This document shows positions 10,334 to 21,746 of a stretch of 64,000 nt of DNA, piece after piece. The position numbers and the translations under genes are program-made. Position 1 is the stretch's first letter; the number at the start of each line of letters is the position of its first letter. The DNA is from Euryodendron excelsum (taxonomy: Eukaryota; Streptophyta; Magnoliopsida; Ericales; Pentaphylacaceae), in contig CM065378.1 in assembly GCA_033060915.1 (NCBI GenBank), forward strand, positions 7,033,501 through 7,097,500. The letters run 5' to 3'. The notes beneath the pieces were generated by a model. It saw only the letters and a program-made list of their open reading frames with translations. It was not told the DNA's origin and ran no database searches.

Positions 10334-10780
10334 TTAGCCTATTGTTTGTAAATATAAATTTGTGTAATTGCTTTGTTTGAAAGCCTGATTTAAATCTTTC
10401 ATAGTGATAGACACTATGTCAACTAGAGATGGTTTAACATAAGCATTGGCTTCTAAAACTTGTGAAGTTGAAGAACTAGTTACTTTTAAAGGTTCTGTAG
10501 GAGGGAAAACAGAATGAATAACAGATCCAGAATATGTCATCCATGTTTTTTCTTCTAGCACAGAGATGGAGAAATTGTCTATATAATGGTGAAGAAACCA
10601 TGGTACAAAATATTCTAATTTTTTAGTATGACTCAAATGTTCAAAATACTGATTTTTATAATTTTCTAATTCAGTAGGACTGAAACTAGAAAAATACCAA
10701 TCACAAAAAGTTTTATAATATGGTTGAAACAATTCCTTATTAAGGATTGCTCTAATTGGACTTCCTGGGCTTAAATCCAT
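10334..10780 (-). pseudogene. Viral polyprotein segment between movement and coat regions
   Basis: 148 open codons beginning MDLSPGSPIRAIL. Aromatic-rich text such as FQPYYKTFCDWYFSSFSPTE and FVPWFLHHYIDNF is reminiscent of the region following the movement protein in caulimovirid polyproteins. No catalytic motif was seen. It is in frame with the coat-like stretch that follows six bases later. Confidence 0.5.
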
Positions 10781-11106
10781 TATAGACGAAAATCCATTTT
10801 AGAGGTAGTAGGTATATCTACTGTTGGTTTAGGAATTCCATGAGGGATTTGTTGATCAGAAATCCTAACAGACTCAATGGTTTCAGAAAGTCTAGAGGTA
10901 GAAGGTCTAGAAGTTTCTAGTAAAGAAATCTTATAGGGGGGTAGAGATCTAATAGAAGAAGATCTGGAAAGAGATCGTGATCTGGATCCTTAGGAAGAAC
11001 CAGAAGTAAATCTTACCTCTTTATCTCCTTCAGGGGTTTGAATAATTTGATCCACTTCTTCTTGGATCAAAGGAGCAGGTGTGACGGCTTATTGAAGCTG
11101 CCATGT
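10781..11106 (-). pseudogene. Ser/Arg-rich viral linker, broken
   Basis: Between the movement protein stop and the next open stretch, the minus strand encodes a Ser/Arg-rich segment (RSRSLSRSSSIRSLPPYK) followed by a Pro/Thr-rich one. A stop codon near 10990 and a frame change separate it from the movement protein. It probably links the movement and coat domains. Confidence 0.4.
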
Positions 11107-11808
11107 TTATGGGAATTGAACTTCATCCCATGTAATTTGTCGATTAGTAGCTATATTAGAGCTAAGAAGATTAGATTCTATTATGACAGTACTTCCAGAA
11201 GGACTAAACATCTTACAATTAGGAGCAAGTGTGTGAAGGGCTTTAAAATAAATTCTATAACTAAGACATAAGGGTTCAAATCCTGGTTTAAAGTTATAAC
11301 CATGGAGTTTCGTATTTAAACTTACAGCATCCAAAAGATTAGCATCTGTAAGAGATAATTGTAAATTAGGATAAACATTAAAATAAACCGGGCCATGGGC
11401 CACACTAGATTGCATAATTCCCATAAGAGAAGATTTCCAATTGAGACATCTAGCATCTCGAAGAACTGCTAAAAAACTAGCTGGTAAACCACTTAAGGTA
11501 AGAGGTTTAAAGGCGACCTGTATAAGCCCTATATGTAAGAAATTATATTTATATTGATATCTTATGATATCTATAGAATCCAAAAGTTGGATTGTTTGTT
11601 CATCTGATTGCAGACTTATGGTTTGCTCAACTGTCTTAACAGTTTTTACACCTTTAAGCTCAAAAGTACCTATCTTATATATAGAAGAAGGTTGAACAGA
11701 GGGTATAACCCACTTATTAAGATCTACAAGTTGATCTGGGTATTTATTTACCTCAACAGCTTTAATCATCTTCTTAGAAGAAGATGTGTGGTGAAAAGGA
11801 TTCCACAT
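11107..11808 (-). CDS. Viral movement protein (30K superfamily)
   Basis: A 233-codon frame, first in the viral gene order. The segment GIMQSSVAHGPVYFNVYPNL followed by LSLTDANLLDAVSLNTKLHG and GYNFKPGFEPLCLSYRIYFK has the pattern of the Caulimoviridae 30K movement protein core, which widens plasmodesmata for cell-to-cell spread. The start at 11808 is the first ATG of the frame and leaves about 200 nt of leader to the terminal repeat. In other caulimovirids this domain is often fused to the coat region; here a stop at 11107 separates them. An LTR element that captured a movement protein is a less likely source. Confidence 0.75.
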   Translation of the reverse strand: MWNPFHHTSSSKKMIKAVEVNKYPDQLVDLNKWVIPSVQPSSIYKIGTFELKGVKTVKTVEQTISLQSDEQTIQLLDSIDIIRYQYKYNFLHIGLIQVAFKPLTLSGLPASFLAVLRDARCLNWKSSLMGIMQSSVAHGPVYFNVYPNLQLSLTDANLLDAVSLNTKLHGYNFKPGFEPLCLSYRIYFKALHTLAPNCKMFSPSGSTVIIESNLLSSNIATNRQITWDEVQFP

Positions 11809-11989
11809 GATGAAGGGAGTATGTAATTCCTTGTATAAAATATAGATATACGAAAAATATGAATAACCATTAGTGTTTCCAAGCTACCATCCATTGATCA
11901 AACAAGCACAGTTGTCAACGACTTAAAGGCACATCCCAATATCAATCCTTTGCGCGGGTATAAGATAAGGAATAACAAAATCAGGCTCG

Positions 11990-12006
11990 ACTTGGGTACT
12001 GTACCA
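11990..12006 (-). other. Possible degenerate viral primer-binding site
   Basis: Just inside the right terminal repeat the minus strand reads TGGTACAGTACCCAAGT. It resembles the plant initiator-tRNA-Met primer site (TGGTATCAGAGCC) only if one deletion and two changes are allowed. Its position at the junction fits, but the sequence match is weak. Confidence 0.3.
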
Positions 12007-12010
12007 CTTG

Positions 12011-12045
12011 TTTGAATGTGCGTCGATAAGTTAAGATTGCACCAA
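12011..12045. repeat. Right copy of 35-bp terminal direct repeat
   Basis: Identical over 35 bp to 4561-4595. Trimmed to 32 bp it reads TG...CA on either strand, and the outer 5 bp would be AAATT on the left and ATATT on the right, a 4/5 match that is only suggestive of a target duplication. Confidence 0.9.
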
Positions 12046-12918
12046 TATTTTTATACAATTTAAGAAATGTAGTATAGCATAATTAATATGTATGAAATTG
12101 CTAAATTTTTAGCCTTTAAGATTGTAATTTCTTTCTTAATTATCATTAATGCTATATTTGAATCTAGTATTTACGGAGGAAAAAATGTAAAAGATTAAAA
12201 AAAATTAAGTGAAATAAGTAAAATTCAGTTATTTTTTATTTGGTTAGAAATTTGAAAAGAAAATGAAAAGATTTTTGTCTAGAAAGATCACTATAAATAT
12301 GTATAAGTAATTTTATTTCTTTTGATAAATGCAAAATTCAAACAAAGCATAAATGGTCAGAATTGAACTATGCCGCTATATAACATCATCTAGGCTTATT
12401 AATTAAATTTGCACTATATGCTACTAAAAAACCCAAAAAGAAAAAAAAAGCGAAGAAGAAATTTTGTTTGTGTCAAATTAACACTTGCACCGCATGCATT
12501 TTAAAAGGTAAGAATAAATCAGCCAGTGGATGTCACTTAATGACTTCCATTTACGAGTTGACATTGCTAATTTTTAGGACCAATGGACCCGTCCATTAAC
12601 ACATGAATGCTAGATATACAACACCCCAAAAAAAAATTTTTTTTTATACACTATTTATGTATAGAATTGTGTGATTGAATGAGACACTTTTATTTTGAAA
12701 CAAAATGCTTATTATAATGACTTTTAGTTACAAAAATGATATTGTCATATCTTTTTTATTAGATTTTCTAAAGGATAGCCTTTTGCTAATACAAAAATGT
12801 TTTAAAAAAGAGTAATGCTATGTAACGAAAAAAATTATACTTAATTTTTATATATAATGATATGGTTGAACAAGAGTCTTTTATTTTAAAATAAAGTATC
12901 ACTCATAATAATTGGCAT
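12046..12918. other. AT-rich intergenic sequence
   Basis: No gene is seen on either strand. Only AT-rich sequence and homopolymer runs are present. Confidence 0.5.
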
Positions 12919-13370
12919 CAGTGGCAAAGCCAGAAAGTTCGTTCAGGGAGGGGCAACCATTAATCATAACAATTTTTTTTTTTTTGTAGTCAACAATAGG
13001 ACACTTGACTTTCATACATATGCATAATATATACTAATTTATATATATATACATATGGGTCTTTAAAGCAAAATAACTATTTAAAAGAGTATTTACAAAG
13101 TTTTAGTGGGCAAAAATTAAGAAATATTTCTATAATTATAGGTAAAAATAGAATATTTAAAAACTTAAGAGGGCATTTATAAAATTTTAGCTAAGAAAAT
13201 TGAAAATATTTTTTAAAATTGTAGATAAAAATAAAATATTTTAAAATTTGAGTGTCTAAAATTTTAAGGGCTAAATTAAAAAAATTTAAAAACTTATAAG
13301 TAAAAGTATAATTTTTAAAATTTGAGAGTGAACAAGTGTCTTCTCTGAGTACATGTTCTCTCCGCCACTG
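12919..13370. mobile_element. hAT-type MITE
   Basis: The ends are CAGTGGCAAAGCC at 12919 and the inverse CCGCCACTG ending at 13370, so the inverted termini share CAGTGGC. Flanking 8-bp segments are ATTGGCAT (12911-12918) and ATTGTTAT (13371-13378), a 6/8 match. An 8-bp duplication and a CAGTGGCGGAG-like terminus are characteristic of plant hAT elements. The inside is AT-rich and non-coding. Confidence 0.7.
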
Positions 13371-13511
13371 ATTGTTATCGTCACTTCATTCGGGTGAAAC
13401 TTTTTGTACAAATCTGTGCATCACATTGGAAAACGCAATCCTGGTGATTGATTACGGTCACTTTAATTCTGACCCAAATTCAACCTTATTAAAATTTCAT
13501 TGTGGTATTAA

Positions 13512-13746
13512 GGATCCGTTTGGTACAATATTTTTAAAAATTTTTTTTTGTTATTTGTTTTTTTGGCTTATAAACAAAAAAGTTATAATTTTTTTTTTAC
13601 TTTTTTTGTTTTTATAAGCTATAGATAAGCAAAAAAAAAAAAAAAACCAAAAAAAAGCAAAAAGTAAAAAAACAAAAAAAAATTAAATTTTTTACTTATA
13701 AGCTAAAAAAAAAAATCTACGCTGTAAAGCCCTACCAAACGGGTCC
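13512..13746. mobile_element. Tourist-like (PIF/Harbinger) MITE
   Basis: Terminal inverted repeats GGATCCGTTTGGTA (13512-13525) and TACCAAACGGGTCC (13733-13746) differ at one base. The flanks carry a 3-bp TAA duplication (13509-13511 and 13747-13749). The length of 235 bp and the AT-rich foldback core, containing AGCTTATA-type inverted runs, fit Tourist MITEs. Confidence 0.75.
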
Positions 13747-13749
13747 TAA

Positions 13750-15368
13750 CTCAGATTCCTAAGTTTCAAGTAATTCGAGTCTGGTTAAAAAAAAAAATTC
13801 TGATCATAATCATAATCATTCCATGTTAAGATCTGGTTCTGATCAACATCATATTAAAATATATGTCAACGACCTTTGTTTTTGTTTTTGTATTTGTCTG
13901 GTGGTCCGATTAGTGATCTAGTTTGGACATTTTATCAAATTCAAACTCATGTATCATATGCGAACATATGTTTTTCATCAAGTACCATGCATGTGGTCAA
14001 CAATTTGCAATGGCACATTAATTTATTTTTCAGACTGGACTAAGGACATTTTTATATGGCATGGAATTTTATCCCCAGCATATTAAAAGTCAAGCTTTTT
14101 TTTTTTTGGGCATGAGAAAACGTATAGCCTTGTACAAGGTAGCCCATGTTCAAGAAGCATGGCTGCTCCCATTGTATTTAGACCCTATAATTTTATGTAT
14201 TTATGATAAGAAATGGTGTGTTCGTTCCCTTAAGTTTTTGAAATTATGTTTATATCAAGTACTTTTAAGCATTTAGGATAAGAAATAGGGTAACAGCACT
14301 CTAAAATTCAAAAAAATTTACCTTAATTCTTATCATTTTGGCTTGTTTAGTTCAAATCTCACCCTTCAATTCTTATCATTTGGTCCCAAAGTCTAGCTCA
14401 TTAATTCTTATTTGGAACCAAACCTAATTAGTAAATACTTGTATTATTCACTTATAATACCCGTATATATGTATAAATAAAAAAAATTTCATTTTCCGTC
14501 CAGACCTGAAACCTAATTAAAAATATTTGTTTATTTTTAGTTAAACCGTATAATATACGTATTAAACATTTTACGTATTATACTTTTGAAAAAAGCTTGA
14601 TTAAAAATTAGATATAATTTGATATAATTGTGGCATATTATTAATTATATACTTAGTATATAATTATAATAATACGTAGAATATGTAATATTTTTCTAAT
14701 ACTTGGAATATTTAAATTATTAAACTTACTTTTCTATAATTTCTTATTAATACTCCAAATATTACATTAAAAATTAAAACTAATAAATTAACGCATTCTT
14801 ATGTCAAGTATTGAAGTAATAAAATAATAAAATAAAATTTATTATCTACCACTTAATTTAGCTGTTTGTTAATAATATTATTTTAAAAAATAACATATGT
14901 GAGACCAAAATACTACCTGTTAATATATATAAGAAGAAATTATTTATAAATATTATCGTATTTTTTGTTCCGACTTTTTAACTAATGTTTGTATAATTCC
15001 CAGATAATAATAAATTTGTATTTTTAATGTTTTTGTATTTTTATGCCGAATTTAATTTGTCACCATATATTTTTAAAAAAAAATCGTATTAAACCCATAC
15101 ATATTATATTGTTATTTTACTATCCCGACAAAAGTTTGGACAATCAACATAACAACCAGTAATGAAATAAAGAAGCACCACCAGCCACGAGAGAGAGAGC
15201 TGAAAGAGCTGAAATAAAGATTATCAAACAAAGAAGACTAAGCTAATTAGCCAACAAACAAATGGCACACTAATAAAATCTCGCTCAGTAATGTTTACTT
15301 CTTCATATAATGTGATCAATATTGTACTACTTGTTGGCTTGCCTATCCCTCAGAAAAAATTCTCATGA
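13750..15368. other. AT-rich intergenic sequence downstream of the GDSL gene
   Basis: No gene is supported. A short repeated segment mentions the same words twice at 14230-14280 and 14385-14420 (AATTCTTATCATTTGG type), perhaps an old MITE. A GA-rich run lies at 15185-15200. Confidence 0.45.
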
Positions 15369-18300
15369 TCAATCTCCACGAGCGAGGGTAACGTTGGCCA
15401 GAGCCTTCAAATTGAAGGGTCGTGTCCCGGATTGACTTCCACTCCACAAAACCTTTGAGATGAGTTCGTAAGTGTGCTCTGAAGGATGAAAATAATCCCA
15501 GAACAAAAACTGATTAGGGTTTTGACAAATGCTGTAACCCTCCTTGCCACACTGCAGCAATCCTCCGAGAGTTCCGAACCCACAGCATGCGCTTGTTACA
15601 TTCAAGAAACCTATATATTCAAATGTAACACATTCAAACACTCATCAACATTGTGTCAAACTAGTGCGGCATATATATACATATATATATGCTATCTTAT
15701 AATACATTGGGAAGGGGGAAGTCAATATGTTAAGAGTAATGTGCACGTACATATGTATCTACACTTTTTCTTCTTCTTCTATACTAAAGTGAACAGCGGA
15801 CTTTAATAATACTATGTTAATTTTGAACGATTTTAACTAACATTAGATGTTTTTCTTTATTAGGATACATTGTGTGCCTCCACTTTTAGCATATATATTT
15901 TATAAAAAAATTTTAATATTACAAAAAATTAAAACTGAAAAATCATCTAGAATGATGGGGTGACGAGGTTTTTGAAATAAATTATGAATGATCTTGATGG
16001 ATGTTCGGTTTTGAAAACGAAAGGCCTTAAGTTAACCATATCATTCTGTCAAAAGATTTTGCACTTTTTGTATTTGCATATTACTCTTTTTCCCTTTTTT
16101 TTTTTTTTTGTTTGTTGAGCATATTTGTATAGAATAAAGATTTCCTCCAACTCATGTCGAAGAAATTCCTCCTGCCCTGGGTACATGACAACATACTATT
16201 TGAGTGTATATGTATATCTTTATTTGTATTTGAATATCTTTTACAGATATAATAATTTCATGATTGGTGCTTAAAATCTAAAAAAAATATAAATAAATTA
16301 CTAATACAGTTTTAATACGTGACAGCTTGATATGCTGCCACGTAGATAAGACAGGAGGAATTACTTCAACCTGGGTTGAAAGAAATCCTTATCCATTTGT
16401 ATATTACTCACTACTCATACTGTATGAACAAATTTTAGGTTACCATATTGTTTGGATAGTGCTTAAAAGCACTGCTTTAAAAAATTTCAAGCAAACCCTA
16501 ATGATTTCCAACCATTGGCTAACCGTGCTCCTGTTTTCTTAGAGCAATCTTGAAAGCTTTCCAACATTTTGAAAAATTGAGCTTCATGCACCAAACTTTC
16601 CAACCGGTGGCGGACCTCCCCTGAGTTTTAAAATTCTCTTTAGGTTCCATGTATTTTTGTGTATTTATAAAATAAAAAGTGTATTGACCCTCTTTAAAAT
16701 TTAAAAATTTTACTTTAACCCTCCAAATTAAATTTTTTTTTTTTTTTAATCTTGGCCCTCTTTCAAAATTCCAACCCCACAAAAATGAATTATGTATCGC
16801 GCTTAGTGTGTAAAGAAAATAAAAGATGCAGCAACAATTACCATAGCGCGTCGGCATAGCCCGAAAGAGCTGAACAATGTCATACACAGCTCCATAAACA
16901 CCAACTGCACCGGAATACTTGATGGGTATGTTCTTGAGCAGACTTTCCAAGCCTCGGTTGTAATTTTTTACCATTTTATTTATCTTTCCGAAGCATCGAT
17001 CCACCGGTGCACCAGGCAAGAGGGCCCTCGCCGGAACACAGCCGACGGGGCCTAGTGAAAATATGGCTATCCGGCGAGCGCCGAGTTTGTAGATTTGGTC
17101 GACAAAGTGTCCAACTTCAGCCAACATCGCTTGAACATAAGCATCTGGATTGAGCTTTGGAGGATCGAATGGGATGAAGTAGTTAAAGATGTCATTTGAG
17201 CCGGACTCCAAGAAGAAGAGAGATTGGCGGACCAGTTCTTTATCGATCTGGTTTTGCTCTATTAGTGTTTGAAATTGGAGTAGCTGGTCCTGGATTGGTA
17301 TCACTGCCTGCGTGCCATCCGCATGTGAAATGTTAGACGAAATCAGAAATTTTGCTAAAAAAAAAAAACCTAACTATTAGACGGAATTCCTCGGAAGATC
17401 AACCACGGAGCAAATCCCCTAGGTTGGTGTCACATGTGGCTCCTCAAGACTCAAATTTTTTGGTGCCAGAGAGTCAAACCTATACCCAAAACCTAGATCC
17501 GGTTCGTCTAGACAATGGAGGCACGTCTTACTAATTAACTGCACAAGCGCCTGGGGAGCTGGCCCAAGAATCGAACTCAAACTCACTTACCAGCTGAGTT
17601 AACCTTTGAGGTCGAGAAATTTTATTGATGGGTCCAAGATAAATTTTTTTTTGAATTTTGGAGGTAAGAGTAAATTGTTTTGAATTTGGGGGGGGGGGGG
17701 GGGGGGGGGGCGCATACATATTATTTTTCTCAAAAATAATTAAAATTTATAGTGTCCCAATAAACGTTCATCAAAATGGGGGAGTCACTTTTTTTTATTT
17801 TTTTTATACCAATTAAAGCAACCCACAAAAGAATTCAAAATTTAATGGTCCTAAAGTGCTTGTAAAGGTTGAATCCTTTTGTAAGTTGCTTTGGGTTGTT
17901 ATAATAAAAAATAAAAAAAATAGTAGGAGAGCCATATATGGGTCTCCACTATCTAAGCATGGGTCTGTCCTGGTTTGCACATAACATTCAGGGAGAGTAA
18001 ATTCCAAAATATCAAGAAAGTTAAAATACGAGCTAACTATATTATCTCAGCTAGAAGCACCGAAAAGATATTTGGTAAGATAACTAAGAACTACCTTAAA
18101 ATTAAGAAGCTTATATGATCAGAAGCACCTTCACTGGTGCTTTTCAAGGTACTCACAGCTTATTTCTTTCATATATATATATATGTATATATTTTCTTTA
18201 TCAATTATCATCACAGTATGTTCCCCAAGAAAGACAGATTTAACTTGGTAACAAACGTGCCATTGTTGGAGGCTAAATCCAACTTATAAATTTCTTAGCA

Positions 18301-18894
18301 ACCTGTGCAAACACAAACAAAAATATATGTGTAAATTCATATATAGGAAATCAAAGGTCGATGCTCAACCTAAATGCTGAAATCGTAAATTGGTTCTGTT
18401 TTTTCAGATTCCTTGTTCTGATTTTTCTTACCAAATCCTGATTTGTTGCACGCAAAACTCCGCTGCCAGCACTGGCAAAGTTGATGCCATTGGATGGATA
18501 ATCCTTCCGACTACCATTGGCAATCTCAATCTGTGCTTGAAGGTACGGTTTCTGCATCTCTATGCCAATGAATTCAGCTGAAATTTTTCCATGCATGGGA
18601 AAACAATTGGCATAAAAAACCAACCAAATAAATATTACAAAAAAAAAAAAAAACTAGCAACTCACATATGAAGTCGACAACAGTTCTGCCATTGGTAAAT
18701 CTTCCAGTGGGGTGGTGGAAGAAACTCGATCCATACGGTGGAAAATCTGCTTGTGCTGTGCAGTTCTTGTTGAAATGATTGTTACCCGCGTCGAAGATAG
18801 AGTCTCCGAACGTAAAAATTGCACGAACGTTGGATCCGAAGGCCGAAGTGAAGAAGCTAAGCAGGAGAGAGAGAAGTAATAGACTCATCTCCAT
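15369..18894 (-). CDS. GDSL esterase/lipase, four exons
   Basis: Exons at 18894-18666, 18577-18432, 17307-16842 and 15610-15369 (stop included) join in frame through GT-AG introns into 1083 bp, 360 residues, the usual family length. Phases are 1, 0 and 1. The N-terminus MEMSLLLLSLLLSFF is a signal peptide, so the enzyme is probably secreted. Block I is GDSIFDAGNN with nucleophile Ser32; block III GSND has Asn163; block V WDYFHP gives Asp319 and His322, so the catalytic set is complete. The GFLNVTSACCGFGTLGG segment before block V is typical of plant GLIP-type enzymes. The family hydrolyses acyl esters of lipids or cell-wall components; the substrate cannot be told. An upstream in-frame ATG at 18933 is possible but would spoil the signal peptide. 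Intron 3 is 1231 bp; intron 2 holds a SINE-like insert and a run of 23 G. Confidence 0.9.
17370..17604 (-). repeat. tRNA-derived SINE candidate in GDSL intron 2
   Basis: On the minus strand, GGTTAACTCAGCTGGTAAG (17604-17586) matches pol III box A and GAGTTCGATTCTT (17578-17566) matches box B closely. The body continues to the left without a tRNA fold, so this is a SINE head and not a tRNA gene. The far end is approximate. Confidence 0.55.
17688..17710 (+). repeat. Run of 23 G in GDSL intron 2
   Basis: Uninterrupted G tract in an otherwise AT-rich intron. It may form a G-quadruplex, and its length should be treated as uncertain because such tracts are hard to sequence. Confidence 0.85.
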
Positions 18895-19356
18895 CTGAAG
18901 TGAGAACTCCTCCTTCAAGCTTGAGGGGGACATGGAAGTCCGAGGAAGGTGTTGGTGTAATTTTATATTACACAAAGGGAAAAAAAAGGTGACGAAGGAA
19001 GGAGCGAAACGAAGACAAAACTGAAACGGAAAGACATGAGCAAAATGCATGAGAAGGTGCTTTATCATCACCATAACCAATCCTTTGCCAACAACTTTTT
19101 CAGCTAACTACTTTGTCCCATCATTTGCCTCCAAATTCATTCTTCTTTATTAATTGGCTATTATATATCAGCCAGCCACCTAACTGTGTTTGTTCTATTC
19201 CAAAAGAAAAATTTTTAGGGTGATTCTTTCATGGGAGGTATTAATATCTTCCTTTTCGTGTAAGCCTTTTCTTTATATTTTATGTGAGCTTTCATTGAAA
19301 TTGGACTGACATTTATATACTTGAAATTCACAATACAAATCTGTGATCTGTCTGTT

Positions 19357-20540
19357 GGTCCGAAACAATAAGCCAAGAGGGGTGAATTGGGTTTTCAAAA
19401 ATTAAAATAATAAAACTAATATGTAAAATATAAAAATCAATGAAACAATAAATCAAGGTAGGATATGAATGCAAGCTAGTCAATGCAATAATGCAGGCAA
19501 GATAATGTAGTGCAGAAAATAAAATAGAGCGAGGAAGACACCGAGATTTTACATAGGTTCAGCATTCCTTTGCCTACATTCTCTCTTCCGTGTTTTCTTT
19601 AAAGAGATCCTCCACTATATAAAAGTCCTTTTTACACAACTTACTGTGTCTCCAAGTACTAGCTTACTTTTTACAAGAGTTTATACCAAATTTTCAAACC
19701 CCAAGTGATTTTGTTTAAGATTCACTCTAATTTATAAGTGTTTTTACCTAAGAATACTCAAACTTATAAGTTACAACATAACCCAATAATAAAGGAGTTT
19801 AATACAATAGGTACTCTTACAAAGAGTAAATGTGCAAGTTGTAGCTCAATAATAACCCTACAAATGAGGAACAAAAGAATATAGCAGTGAAGAGCAGAGT
19901 ATATATTTGGATCTGGTATATAACCTTTTTGATCTTCTCCCCTTCTGTGTTAATGCAAAAACCTTGTAGTTATAGCTTTGTATCTATTCCAACCCTTAAA
20001 GAGTCGAAAGAGTGCATTTAATGCGAGCTGAATGTTGTAAAATGTTTAAAAAAGTTATTATTACTGCCCAAATTTCTTTCATGTGTCAACTCTTATATTA
20101 GATGTCGACACTTACATCTTTAATTTTCTTCTTTTTGTTGTTCGGGTGTTAACACTTGTTGCTTAAGTTCTCTTTTTTTTTTTTTTGTCCAAGAGTTAAC
20201 TCCTATAACGGGTGTTGACACTTGCTGCTTTAATTCTTCTTACTCGATCTCTGAAACTGAGTGTTGACACTTGTTGCTGCTGAAAATCTTTTTTTTTGAG
20301 CTATCTGGAATTAAGTGTCAGCACCTCTGGTGTGGGTGCCAACACTTGCTACTTCAATAATTTATCTTAAACTTTCTGGAGTTAAGTGTCAACACCTTTT
20401 GAACTAGATGTGAGTATTTGTTGCTTTCAAGTTCAATTCTTCAATGTTCAAAGTCCAGAAAGTGTCAGCTCTTATGAGAGGTGTCAACACCTCTGTTTCT
20501 ACAAGTTTTTCTTTTTAACTTATCCAAATTGCTTCAGTCA
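19357..20540. repeat. Degenerate repeat region, probable LTR-element remnant
   Basis: The stretch starts with text like AAGCCAAGAGGGGTGAATTG, common near the ends of plant LTR elements, and continues with many imperfect copies of a GTGTTGACACTTGTTGCT-like motif (about 20095-20500), in both orientations of sense (GTGTCAACACCT). No open frame and no clean boundaries or target duplications were found. Confidence 0.4.
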
Positions 20541-20936
20541 TTTCAGTAGCTTCTCTAATTGATTTACTAAGACTTTCATTGCTTCAATTCTTTAAAACTC
20601 TTTTTTTTAAATGAACTTGAATATGTAGACCATCTTCAATCTCTTAAATTTGATCCATTAATTTCTTTGTAAGGTACCTATATCTATCTTAAAGTTTTTA
20701 ACTCCATCATGATAAGCTTTCAAAGCTTCTCTTCCTTTTTTTAATGTTTTTTGAGAATAAAATTATTCAAATCTTCTTCTTGTAAGGTTGACCAACCAAT
20801 CATCTAGTTCGTTTAAGCTCATTTCTCAATCTTCTATACTTTAAACTTCAAACCACCTTTACATGATGATTATTTTTCATGAAGTGCAAGCTGAGAGATT
20901 GAGGTATCTTTACTTCTTCACTAACCCTTAAATTCA

Positions 20937-21334
20937 AGGGGTAATTACACTTTAACTCTTTGTAGTTTAAGCAAAAATTAATTGACTTCTCTATAGTTTA
21001 AAAGTAAACACATAACCCCATGTAGTTTGAATTTATCTATTAAATGGGTGAAATCATCACAAATTTAATAAAATAACAAAAATATCCTATAAAACACAAC
21101 CCTTTATTTTGATATAAAAGGACAAAATTATCTTTTTATGTATCATTTTACAAATATAAAATTACAAAAATACTCCCTCTCAAAGTTTTTATTAACTCTT
21201 GAGAGTTTCATTCATTTTACAATTAAGTTCAAAACATGTTTATTTTTATATTACAATAAAATCATCTTATTTTCATATTATAATAAAATCATCTTATTTT
21301 CACTCAAACAATAAGAGATAAAGTGTAATTACTT
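20937..21334. mobile_element. Mutator-like MITE with perfect 9-bp target duplication
   Basis: Inverted termini share GTAATTACACTTTA (20941-20954) and TAAAGTGTAATTAC (21319-21332). The 9-bp flank TTAAATTCA is present on both sides (20928-20936 and 21335-21343) without mismatch, which is the Mutator signature. The interior is AT-rich and contains a direct repeat around ATAATAAAATCATCTTATTT. Confidence 0.75.
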
Positions 21335-21746
21335 TTAAATTCAGTGCTCCTGAATCCTGATGATTATTATAATAAGTCTACTCCAGAATAAACACAATAA
21401 ACTATAATCCACAGAGAGAGAGAGAGAGATTCAATACTCCAGAATCCTGATGATTATAATATAATAAGTCTACTCTAGAATAAAGACAATAAAATATAAT
21501 CCACAAGGAAAGAGAGCTTTTATGAAAGTAAATTTTACAGACACCAGAGGGTGTTATTGCATTGGAGTGTCAAACCATTATATGGTTTATATGTGATCCG
21601 AAATTCCCCGACTAACCCCTCATTTAAGTACAGGAAAACAGCACACTATACAGTAGTATAGATGAAGATGAACCACGCAATACACAAATAATGCAGATTA
21701 AATAACTAGACTATATAGCAAAGGAGGGAAAAATGCAGTATGCCAA

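Larger units (their letters stand above)
4561..12045 (-). mobile_element. Endogenous caulimovirid (plant pararetrovirus), near full length
   Basis: A 7485-bp block with all coding content on the minus strand, in the order movement protein, coat/gag-like region, CCHC zinc knuckle, aspartic protease, reverse transcriptase, RNase H, unknown C-terminal frame. A 30K-type movement protein upstream of the capsid and pol functions is the caulimovirid arrangement. The size matches a single Caulimoviridae genome (7-9 kb). The block is bounded by an exact 35-bp direct repeat. A promoter and poly(A) signal are found only once, at the 3' (left) end. The copy is decayed by stop codons and at least two frame changes, but the protease-RT frame is open over 691 codons, so the insertion is not very old. 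An LTR retrotransposon with unusually short repeats is the alternative reading. Confidence 0.85.

Noticed and set aside
4561..12045. Ordinary Ty3/gypsy LTR retrotransposon
   Set aside because: There are no LTRs of normal length, no integrase was seen, the promoter is present once only, and a 30K movement protein leads the gene order.
17586..17604. Possible tRNA gene
   Set aside because: Boxes A and B are good but the remaining sequence has no acceptor stem or cloverleaf, so a SINE head is more likely.
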